Origin: Lysobacter changpingensis
GTDB lineage: Bacteria > Pseudomonadota > Gammaproteobacteria > Xanthomonadales > Xanthomonadaceae
DNA length: 64,000 bases
Assembly (NCBI RefSeq): GCF_017308985.1
Contig: NZ_JADWPE010000006.1
Span: 338,957 to 402,956 of the forward strand
Direction: 5' to 3'
The notes below the pieces were generated by a model. That model was not told where the DNA came from. It saw nothing but the letters and a program-made list of their open reading frames with translations, and did no database searches. A program made the position numbers and the translations under genes. Shown here piece after piece: positions 17,519 to 24,579 of the stretch (the first letter of the stretch is position 1; each line of letters begins with the position of its first letter).

Positions 17519-17995
17519 ATGAAGACGCATTCGTTGATGGCGCTGCTGCTCGCCCTGGCGATGGTCCTGCCGTTCGACGCATTCGCGCAGGATGAGGCCG
17601 CGCCGCCCGAGAAACTCGACCGCATCCTCGCGCAGCAGAATGAACTCAAGCGCGACCTCGACGCCGGCAAGACCGAGGGCATGACGACCCGGCAGGTCAA
17701 TGCCATCCGCAAGTCGCAGGCGGAAGTGTTCGCGGTGACGGAGGGCAAAACCTCGCTCGACGAGCTTTCGATGGACGACAAGGTGCGACTCGAGAACGCG
17801 CTGGAGCGCATCAACGCGGAAGTGAAGAACACCCGCGCCGGTCGCGACGACAAGCAGGTGTGCTGGCGCGAGCGCATGTCCGGCACCAACACGAAGGTCA
17901 CGCGCTGCGGCACGGAAGCCGAGATGCGCGAAGCGCGTGAAGGTGCACGCGATTTCCTCGAACGACCGAAGGTTTGCGGCGACCGCTGCGGTTGA
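17519..17995 (+). CDS. Small secreted protein, family unknown (paralogue 2)
   Basis: 158 residues. Signal peptide MKTHSLMALLLALAMVLPFD with a likely cut after AFA. The mature part is helical with four Cys (KQVCWRERMSGTNTKVTRCG and KVCGDRCG), in the same relative order as in the gene 54 bases upstream. The two genes look like an old tandem duplication in one transcript. Function unknown; a periplasmic or secreted location is the only safe inference. Confidence 0.75.
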   Translation: MKTHSLMALLLALAMVLPFDAFAQDEAAPPEKLDRILAQQNELKRDLDAGKTEGMTTRQVNAIRKSQAEVFAVTEGKTSLDELSMDDKVRLENALERINAEVKNTRAGRDDKQVCWRERMSGTNTKVTRCGTEAEMREAREGARDFLERPKVCGDRCG

Positions 17996-18132
17996 TCGCT
18001 TGCACGCGCTGGCGGAAACGCAGGAGCGATACGCTGGCGGGATCGCGTGTGGCGATCCATCAGCGCCCGTTCCTCGTCGTCGCGTTCGTGGCGACGCGCT
18101 TATCTGTATGCGATTCCTCTGTCGCGCTGCAC

Positions 18133-18743
18133 TCAAGCCGCCGCGGCTTCGATCCCGCGCGTCGCCCGTCGCAGCGATATTGCTTCGGTGAGATGCGCGG
18201 TGCCGATGGCATCGGCGCCTTCCAGGTCGGCGATCGTGCGCGCCACGCGCAGGATGCGGTGCATCGACCGTGCCGACAGCTGCAGCGCTTCCACCGCGCG
18301 TTCGAGCAGCAGCCGGTCGGCGTCGGCGAGGCGACACGCGGAGGCGGTCTCGGGCTGATCCAGCACCGCGTTCGTCTTCCCCGCGCGCGCGTACTGGCGT
18401 TCCCGGGCTTCGACGACGCGGGCGCGTACCGTTGCGGTCGATTCGCCCGCGGGCGCGTCGGGCCGCAGCTCGGCCGGCGGCAGTCGCGCGACTTCGACGT
18501 GCAGGTCGATGCGATCGAGCAGCGGTCCGGACACCCGCCCGCGATAACGCCGTACCGCATCCGGGCTGCAGCGGCAGCGGCCGGACGGGTCGCCCGCCCA
18601 GCCGCAGGGACAAGGATTCATCGCCGCGACCAGCTGGAAACGCGCCGGGAACTCCGCACTGCGCGCCGCACGCGAAACGGTGATGACGCCGGACTCCAGC
18701 GGTTCGCGAAGGACTTCCAGCGCGCGGCGATCCCATTCGGGCA
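18133..18743 (-). pseudogene. comM: comM/yifB, 3' part, cut off by the genomic island
   Basis: From PEWDRRALEVLREPLESG onward (about 203 codons) this is the C-terminal part of the ComM/YifB Mg-chelatase-like AAA+ protein: PARFQLVAAMNPCPCGWAGD, the GPLLDRIDLHVEV arginine-finger region, and the C-terminal chelatase domain. The match begins right at the Walker B end (DELPEW in intact genes); only PEWD is left, preceded by unrelated island sequence. The N-terminal part is 21 kb away at 39881-40525. ComM is a hexameric helicase that promotes branch migration during natural transformation, so loss should lower uptake of foreign DNA. Confidence 0.92.
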
Positions 18744-18786
18744 TTAGGTTATGGTTTGTCAGTGTCACCCTGTTTGGGAGAATTCC

Positions 18787-19956
18787 ATGCGCTTGCTTTG
18801 GTCTTCACCCGCTGGATCGAAGGCTGAGCTCCTATTGGCCGCGGAACGAATACTCCGCGTCACCGTGCCTGCGTGTCCGGATTCATACCTCCTGGACACA
18901 AAGTTCCCGTTCCTGATCTACGAGGACGGAAGCCTCCAGCGCGAAAGCTTCGCCTACCTCTTAGAAATTCATCGACGAAATGGAGCCAGCGCTCCCTCGA
19001 CATTGCGGACCTACGCGGAATCGCTTCTTAGCTGGTTTCTATACCTTGAGCGGAGTGGGCAGTCTTGGTACGCACCGGCGAGGGACGCGCTGCCGAAATA
19101 CCGAACGCAAATACTCGAAGGCGCACTGAACAGAGGTCGAAGGAGGAATGCCCGAACCACTGCAAACCTGCGCTTACAAGTCGTCTTGAGCTTCTACGGA
19201 TACTTAGGGGCGATCGAAGCCGCACCATTCATACAAACAGTCCTCGGCTGCAATCCAGCAGCTGCAACGCCAAAGAATCTTATCGACGCAAGACGGTTCC
19301 AAGCTCGGCGTCTTCAGCTCAGAGCGCGATCACGACGTCCCCGCGCCCTCACGCCTACGGAGTCGGAAGCGATCCTCACGGCGCTAAACGGGGTGCACAA
19401 GCTGGTCTTCTTTTGGTCGCTCGCAACGGGTCTCCGACGATCAAGCCTCATTAGCTTAAAAAAGGAGGACGTCCCAGCTCCCCAACACCCAATCGAATAC
19501 GTCTCGGTGAATGTAAAGGGAGGTGGCATTATCGATGTTCCGGTGACCAAGTCGCTTGCCGCCCGAACTCTGGATTACATAGACACAGATCGGAGAGTGG
19601 CCCAGGCGAGGGCGCTGAAAGCCGGCTTGGCAGCGCAGCCCTGCCTCTTCCTCGCTCGAGACGGGCGACCGCTTACCGCATCAGCCTACTATCAAGCATT
19701 CAAGAGAGCGTGCCAGCGAGTAGGAATCAAAGCGCATCCGCATATGACGCGGCACACGTTTGCAACCAGAGCACATGCCGGGCTAACGGCATGCCTTGAG
19801 CCCGGGTCGAACATAAACGTCACTAAGGTGATCCAGCATTGGCTGGGCCATCGGAACGTGGCGAGCACAGAGCTCTATCTAGAGCAGATCGTGGCGCCAT
19901 CATCAGACGTGCTCGGTGTTCTCAGTAGTCTCCAAGGGGGCGGCGATGATGAGTAG
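18787..19956 (+). CDS. Tyrosine recombinase 1 of the island trio
   Basis: 389 residues from the ATG at 18787. The catalytic set is complete: Arg in ATGLRRSSLISL, HMTRH in the second box, LGHRNVASTELYLEQ with the third His and the nucleophilic Tyr. The N-terminal 170 residues would be a SAM-like core-binding domain (TLRTYAESLLSWFLYLERSG). The first of five overlapping genes; its stop lies inside the start of the next. Size and position resemble the first of the paired recombinases of Tn554-type elements and of recombinase-in-trio (RIT) elements. It starts only 43 bases from the left island end, so the recombination site is probably right beside its promoter. Confidence 0.9.
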   Translation: MRLLWSSPAGSKAELLLAAERILRVTVPACPDSYLLDTKFPFLIYEDGSLQRESFAYLLEIHRRNGASAPSTLRTYAESLLSWFLYLERSGQSWYAPARDALPKYRTQILEGALNRGRRRNARTTANLRLQVVLSFYGYLGAIEAAPFIQTVLGCNPAAATPKNLIDARRFQARRLQLRARSRRPRALTPTESEAILTALNGVHKLVFFWSLATGLRRSSLISLKKEDVPAPQHPIEYVSVNVKGGGIIDVPVTKSLAARTLDYIDTDRRVAQARALKAGLAAQPCLFLARDGRPLTASAYYQAFKRACQRVGIKAHPHMTRHTFATRAHAGLTACLEPGSNINVTKVIQHWLGHRNVASTELYLEQIVAPSSDVLGVLSSLQGGGDDE

Positions 19957-21565
19957 AGGCCGCTCACTCCTCCTGGAGTTCAGCTCCGACGCCACCCCTG
20001 GGCTCGTCGACACATACGACTTCGCAATGCTCGGTGTGCCAAAGGAGTGCGCAGAGCACTTAGCCGAAGCCTTCAGAGGCGTTACTGAGCACTACAAGAT
20101 CGTCAGTCGGCGACAGGCGTGGAGATCCGTGAGGAAGTTCTGCGCCTTCTTGGCGGGCCTCGAGAACCCTTCGTCTGCGATTCATGCCGCCGATATCTTG
20201 GAGCGATTCGGAAGGTACCTTGCGTCAGGCCTCATGGAGAAGACGGCAGGCTCACACTTCAACCTCATATCAGCACTATACAAATGGCTCGGGGCATATG
20301 GGGCGTCGCCTGTCAGGTGGCTAAATGTCCGCCTCGTGAGACAGAGATTCAGGCGCGAGGAGCTTCGTGTTCGCTCAAATGAGCTCAATGAATCAACGCT
20401 TCGGAAAATTGCTGCAGCGTGTAAAGGCGAGATCGTAATTAGCAGGCGCCAAATTCTCCTCGGTCGCGACATCAAGAGTGCACAAGCGGAGCTAGGTCAT
20501 ACCCAAGCTGCGCTCCTTGCCGAGATGATCTCCCTAGGTCGACAGGGCATCCACACGAAGGAGGAGCTGAGGAGGCGCGGTGTAAAACTTCGGGGAAAGA
20601 GAATCCGAGCGCTCCAACGCTACAAGGAGCCCACCACTAGGACGCTACTTCCATACCTCCTGCTCATCCTCATCGGAACCGCCGCAAATCCATGGTCCAT
20701 CATGAACCTGGAGTCCGGATGCTTGGAGCAACATCCTACAGATCCGCTCATGGCTCGGTTCTACTGGACAAAAGGGCGTGCATCCCGCGAGCAGTTCTCT
20801 GACGTGCTGAGGGCGGGCACGTACGCGTTGCCGACTCTACTTAGCGACCTTGAACGCGGCACGATGGCTCTACGGTGCGTCGCTATCGAGCGATACGCGC
20901 GCCACGTGTTCATTGCTAGGGTCAACAAGTCGTCACGAACTCCATCGATCCAGGGTTGGCATAACGCTCTAACCGAGTTCAGGGCGGCGCACCGTTTGCC
21001 ATACTTCACGTTCACGGACATTCGCCGAGGAATTGCAGCTGCCATCACTTCAAGGGGCGAAGGTATTGAGGCCGTTCGAAGGACATTGCAGCACAACTCA
21101 GTGCGTACAACAGAAAGGTACCTCGATAGTCCAGGAGTGCTCGGGAAGGTTAAAGCTCGAACGCTCGATTATCAGGGCCAGATAGTGGCGGCCGCCGAAA
21201 GAGCGCACAGAGCCGCGCGATACGAGACCGCCTACGGTTTCATCTGTGCGGACCCAGTTAAGGGCACCGCGATCGGCTCAAGAAAGGGTGAGCCGTGCTT
21301 GGAGTTCGCCCAATGTGCCACCTGCGAGAACGCCATATTTGTAATCGATGATGCAACTTACGTCGCGCGAATTATCGTGGCAAGGGACGCGATTGAAGCG
21401 TTTCGCGAGCGGTGCGCACGGGGGGCTGCTCCCATGGAGAGGTTCAACTACGCGTTCGCGCCAACGTTGGCAGTAGCTGATGCAATTCTGAAGAAGGTGA
21501 AAGCTCCGGTTCTGAGCCGCGCGAGGAAGATCGCGCGATCGCTTCCAGCTTTCCCTGTCGAATAG
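19946..21565 (+). CDS. Tyrosine recombinase-like protein 2, catalytic set incomplete
   Basis: 539 residues from ATG 19946 (an adjacent ATG at 19949 is equally possible), overlapping gene 1 by 11 bases with AAGGGGG just upstream. The C-terminal half keeps the tyrosine-recombinase plan, with Tyr in TTERYLD, a third-box His in LQHNS and the second Arg in TDIRRG. Where the first catalytic Arg is expected the sequence reads GTAANPWSI, and the His of HxxR is Thr (TDIR). Four Cys near the end (CLEFAQCATCENAIF plus GFICAD) may bind zinc. It may need the other two recombinases to act, or serve a structural role. Family membership is good; activity is doubtful. Confidence 0.82.
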   Translation: MMSRGRSLLLEFSSDATPGLVDTYDFAMLGVPKECAEHLAEAFRGVTEHYKIVSRRQAWRSVRKFCAFLAGLENPSSAIHAADILERFGRYLASGLMEKTAGSHFNLISALYKWLGAYGASPVRWLNVRLVRQRFRREELRVRSNELNESTLRKIAAACKGEIVISRRQILLGRDIKSAQAELGHTQAALLAEMISLGRQGIHTKEELRRRGVKLRGKRIRALQRYKEPTTRTLLPYLLLILIGTAANPWSIMNLESGCLEQHPTDPLMARFYWTKGRASREQFSDVLRAGTYALPTLLSDLERGTMALRCVAIERYARHVFIARVNKSSRTPSIQGWHNALTEFRAAHRLPYFTFTDIRRGIAAAITSRGEGIEAVRRTLQHNSVRTTERYLDSPGVLGKVKARTLDYQGQIVAAAERAHRAARYETAYGFICADPVKGTAIGSRKGEPCLEFAQCATCENAIFVIDDATYVARIIVARDAIEAFRERCARGAAPMERFNYAFAPTLAVADAILKKVKAPVLSRARKIARSLPAFPVE

Positions 21566-21573
21566 GAAGGTAC

Positions 21574-23433
21574 ATGCAGCGGAACCGCGTACGCGAATCG
21601 CAGGTCGACTGCGAAGATTGGTGGCCTTTCGCGTCAGCGCTTGGCCTGGATCCGAAGGGATTGACCTGGTCTCTCCGTCGCCCTCACATCGATGGGAGGT
21701 GGGAGGAATGGCGACTGCATTTTGCTCCTCTGGCCGAAGTCCGCTTGGGTGCCGGATCTCAGTGGATATCAGCGTTGAAGAGAGCGGTTGTTTCCTTGCT
21801 AAATGGCACGGACGAAGTCTGTGCGCGCGACGTACACTCTGTGTATGAGTTCGTCAGCAAAGTTAGAAGATTCGCGGCGTGGGCGATCGACGAAGGACTG
21901 CTAACGCCTGCCCATGTTTCGCCCCGCGACATTGAAAGGTATCTGAGAGAATTAATTGAGTCGAGCACAGCAAGGCGTAGCATCAAGCCGAGCGCAGCGT
22001 ACATAGAGGGCGTGGCAAAGCACATATGCATCACGCTGGCGCTTCAGCCCAACGGATGCAGCATGATCGAACCGCAAGTGAAACGGCTCGTCTCCAGCTT
22101 GGCGATCGATCGGTCAGGTAGAAGAATAGGGAGAACGCCTCCCGAGCCATTGATTCTGGAGCTCTTACACGAGGCCATTCGTTGGACAGGAGCGCCTGCG
22201 GATGACCTCATTCGGCTGAGGGACAAGTATCGGCACGGAGTAATGTCCGTTAAGCACCTAGGGCACACGGCAAGAAGGGCTTACGGAAGGAAGGAGCTGG
22301 TCGGCGAGAAGTTCTCGATAGACGAGGTGACCGGGCGGCCGTGGACCGACGTTGACCCAACGAATGCACCCGAAGTAGCAAGGCTGCTCAGAGTCTTGCA
22401 AGGAGCATGCATATACATAATTGCGTTTGCCTGCGCCCCGCGCACTTCGGAGATTCGCGCTATTCAGTCATCCAGCCTGGTTTCTCGAGAAGAGGAGGAC
22501 GGCGTTACCTATAGCTACATCGTAGGGCGGCTTGCGAAATCAGGCAGGGCACACGAGTGGGTGGCCTGCGAGCCAGTGGTGAAGGCTATACGGGTGCTTG
22601 AGCGTATTTCGGCTCCGCTCGCAGAGATCAGTGGCCGAAAGGCAGTGTTGCAAGGGGGGCTTGGCTCAATGCTTTGGTCGGCACGGTGGACCGCCGATCG
22701 AATCCAACTCGTCACGGCCTCGGCCGTCAGTAACAAGCTGACGCTTTTCACAGAGCATGTCTCGAGGGAAAATCAGAAGCAACTGAGCAAGTCCATCACC
22801 GCCAGACATGGGCGACGGGCATTCGCTCGCTTTGTGACGATGAGAAACAAGGCCGCATTGGGAGACCTAGCCCATCACTTTGGCCATATGTCGCGAGCGG
22901 TCACGGACCGATACTACGGAAGCGGTGACGGCGAGTACGCAAGGCTGATTAGTGACTTCTCGCACGACGATGCCATGGCCGTACTTAACGAGATTGCTCA
23001 TGGGACGAGCGTATACACGAACCTAGGGTCAACCGTTGAAGCGCAGCTGCGCGGAAAATGCTCGCTTATCACATCCAGATCCAGGAAGAGCCTTGAGATT
23101 CGGCGCATGCTCGGCGCGGGCGCAAATTTAGCCCCTTGTGACTGGGGCGTCTGTATGTACAAGCAGGATACTAGTGCTTGCAAGGGATCCTCACTTGGGC
23201 CCAGTGATGCTCGTCGGTCTCCCGACGTCTGTGTTGATTGCTTGAATTTTGTCGTTCCACCTAGCTGGCTGCCATGGTGGGAGCACCGTGTCGAGGACCT
23301 TAAGCGATTCTCTCGTCTGAGGGGTATGTCCGAGCAACAAAGGCTTGTGGTCGAGTCTCGACTAGCCAAAGCTCTCCAAGTAGTCGCCAGAGCAGGAGGA
23401 GGAACAGATGACGGCTCGACGAACGGCAACTAG
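21574..23433 (+). CDS. Tyrosine recombinase 3 of the island trio
   Basis: 619 residues, eight bases after recombinase 2 with AGGAAGG before the ATG. Catalytic residues are present: Arg in ACAPRTSEIRAI, ARHGRRAF for the HxxR box, and HFGHMSRAVTDRYYGSG with His and Tyr. A long N-terminal part and a Cys-rich C-terminal tail (CDWGVCMYKQDTSACK, then CVDCLNF) fit the large recombinases (TnpB-like) of Tn554-type elements. The tail could be a small zinc domain. It is the largest of the trio and overlaps the next gene by 26 bases. Confidence 0.88.
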   Translation: MQRNRVRESQVDCEDWWPFASALGLDPKGLTWSLRRPHIDGRWEEWRLHFAPLAEVRLGAGSQWISALKRAVVSLLNGTDEVCARDVHSVYEFVSKVRRFAAWAIDEGLLTPAHVSPRDIERYLRELIESSTARRSIKPSAAYIEGVAKHICITLALQPNGCSMIEPQVKRLVSSLAIDRSGRRIGRTPPEPLILELLHEAIRWTGAPADDLIRLRDKYRHGVMSVKHLGHTARRAYGRKELVGEKFSIDEVTGRPWTDVDPTNAPEVARLLRVLQGACIYIIAFACAPRTSEIRAIQSSSLVSREEEDGVTYSYIVGRLAKSGRAHEWVACEPVVKAIRVLERISAPLAEISGRKAVLQGGLGSMLWSARWTADRIQLVTASAVSNKLTLFTEHVSRENQKQLSKSITARHGRRAFARFVTMRNKAALGDLAHHFGHMSRAVTDRYYGSGDGEYARLISDFSHDDAMAVLNEIAHGTSVYTNLGSTVEAQLRGKCSLITSRSRKSLEIRRMLGAGANLAPCDWGVCMYKQDTSACKGSSLGPSDARRSPDVCVDCLNFVVPPSWLPWWEHRVEDLKRFSRLRGMSEQQRLVVESRLAKALQVVARAGGGTDDGSTNGN

Positions 23434-23827
23434 ACTCGAAAGCATTCTTGCGATTCTTGAGGTTCAGGCGGCCCGTGCTTCGAGAGGAGGCGAACGCATT
23501 TCAGTTGCAAGTGTCGCTAGGGAGGCGCGCGTTTCTCGCCAAGCCCTTTATGAGACGTATCCTTCTGTAGTTGAGCGAGTTCGTGAGCTCCGCCAGAAGC
23601 GCAGTCGCACGGCCACGGATAACGCTGCGTCGGTGCTTGGGCTAAGGCGGCGACTGGCGTCAGAGTCGGAGAAGGTCCGCGTCCTTGCCACGTTGGTCGC
23701 GGAGCTTATGGCTGAGTTGTCGAGCAATCAGCTCCAGGCGCAGGATAAGATTGATCGCTTAACGCGTCAGCTAGAGGCGGGCGCTCAAACGAGAGTGAGG
23801 GCAGCCCATCATGAGCGAGATCGGTGA
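23408..23827 (+). CDS. TnpC/DUF6262-like accessory protein
   Basis: 139 residues with a strong AGGAGGAGG ribosome-binding site inside the end of recombinase 3. The N-terminal half has a helix-turn-helix-like stretch (ISVASVAREARVSRQALYET), the rest is a predicted coiled coil (LRRRLASESEKVRVLATLVA). This is the plan of the small third protein (TnpC, DUF6262) that follows recombinase pairs in Tn554-like elements and affects the efficiency and orientation of integration. Assignment rests on size, layout and position. Confidence 0.7.
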   Translation: MTARRTATRLESILAILEVQAARASRGGERISVASVAREARVSRQALYETYPSVVERVRELRQKRSRTATDNAASVLGLRRRLASESEKVRVLATLVAELMAELSSNQLQAQDKIDRLTRQLEAGAQTRVRAAHHERDR

Positions 23828-24059
23828 TGTTTGGGACGCGCTGTACTCGGGTCCTACCTCAGTTGATCTACGAGCCAGATCCGATCTGATGATTCTGATA
23901 CAAGAGCGGCTTACCTCGCGCGCCATCTCCGTCGAGCAAGCTGCGCGCCTGGTCAAGGTCGATCCGGCGGCCGTGTCCGACTTGCTTAGCGGAAAAATCG
24001 ATCTTTTTACTGCGGAAGAGCTGAGGTCGATCCTCGGTAAGCTGCTGGATGACCAATAG
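23811..24059 (+). CDS. Small XRE-type HTH protein, antitoxin-like
   Basis: 82 residues, overlapping the previous gene by 17 bases. It has the layout of HigA-like antitoxins and phage HTH proteins: VWDALYSGPTSVDLRARSDL, then the HTH ISVEQAARLVKVDPAAVSDL and LLSGKIDLFTAEELRSIL. In those systems a RelE/Gp49-like toxin gene lies directly upstream; none is here, since the upstream genes belong to the recombinase operon. It may instead act as regulator or directionality factor for the integration module. Confidence 0.75.
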   Translation: MSEIGDVWDALYSGPTSVDLRARSDLMILIQERLTSRAISVEQAARLVKVDPAAVSDLLSGKIDLFTAEELRSILGKLLDDQ

Positions 24060-24081
24060 ACGGGCATCCGAGAGCTCATGC

Positions 24082-24579
24082 TCAGAGCTGTGCTTCGCTG
24101 GAAGCCTTCGAATCATTCGCAGATGGAGCAGCATTCTCACTGCAACTGTTGGCCTCCGCGACGGGCCAGGAGGCCGGCGTCACTGAAGATGGGGGGCCAA
24201 GCAACTCGCGTATCGCGATATCGCGCTCGCCGATAACTTGAAGCAGGCACTGCTGCTGTGCTTCGTCACACCAGTCTAAGTTCGGAGTTTCGGCTGCGAT
24301 CTGGCGTGCGCGAAGTCGGCCCTCCGAAATCTGCTGGGCGAGCTCGCTGGCCGAGATTCGAAACACCGTCGCCATGGCTTCCTCGGTACGCTTCGATAGA
24401 ACTAGGGCGTGGCGCCGAACTTCCTCGGCCATTGGGCACATCGATAGGCGTTCGCGAAATGCTCCTTCTGACCGCGCAAGGGTGAGCGTGTCATTGATTG
24501 GAGATGTTGAGACAGGTGCAGAAGGAGCGCTCTGCGCCACGCTCAGCAGCACACTAGTAATGAGACCCGCGCTGTTCAT
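24082..24579 (-). CDS. Secreted protein of unknown family, coupled to the Cys-rich protein
   Basis: 165 residues from the ATG at 24579, which overlaps the stop of the upstream gene by four bases (ATGA). MNSAGLITSVLLSVAQSAPS is a probable signal peptide. The mature part is helical and polar with four Cys (SMCPMAEE, LDWCDEAQQQCLL and SCSENA) and a Ser/Ala-rich low-complexity tail. No family is recognised. Translational coupling says it is made with the 781-residue protein encoded upstream and may bind it. It converges with the HTH gene of the recombinase operon. Confidence 0.7.
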   Translation of the reverse strand: MNSAGLITSVLLSVAQSAPSAPVSTSPINDTLTLARSEGAFRERLSMCPMAEEVRRHALVLSKRTEEAMATVFRISASELAQQISEGRLRARQIAAETPNLDWCDEAQQQCLLQVIGERDIAIRELLGPPSSVTPASWPVAEANSCSENAAPSANDSKASSEAQL

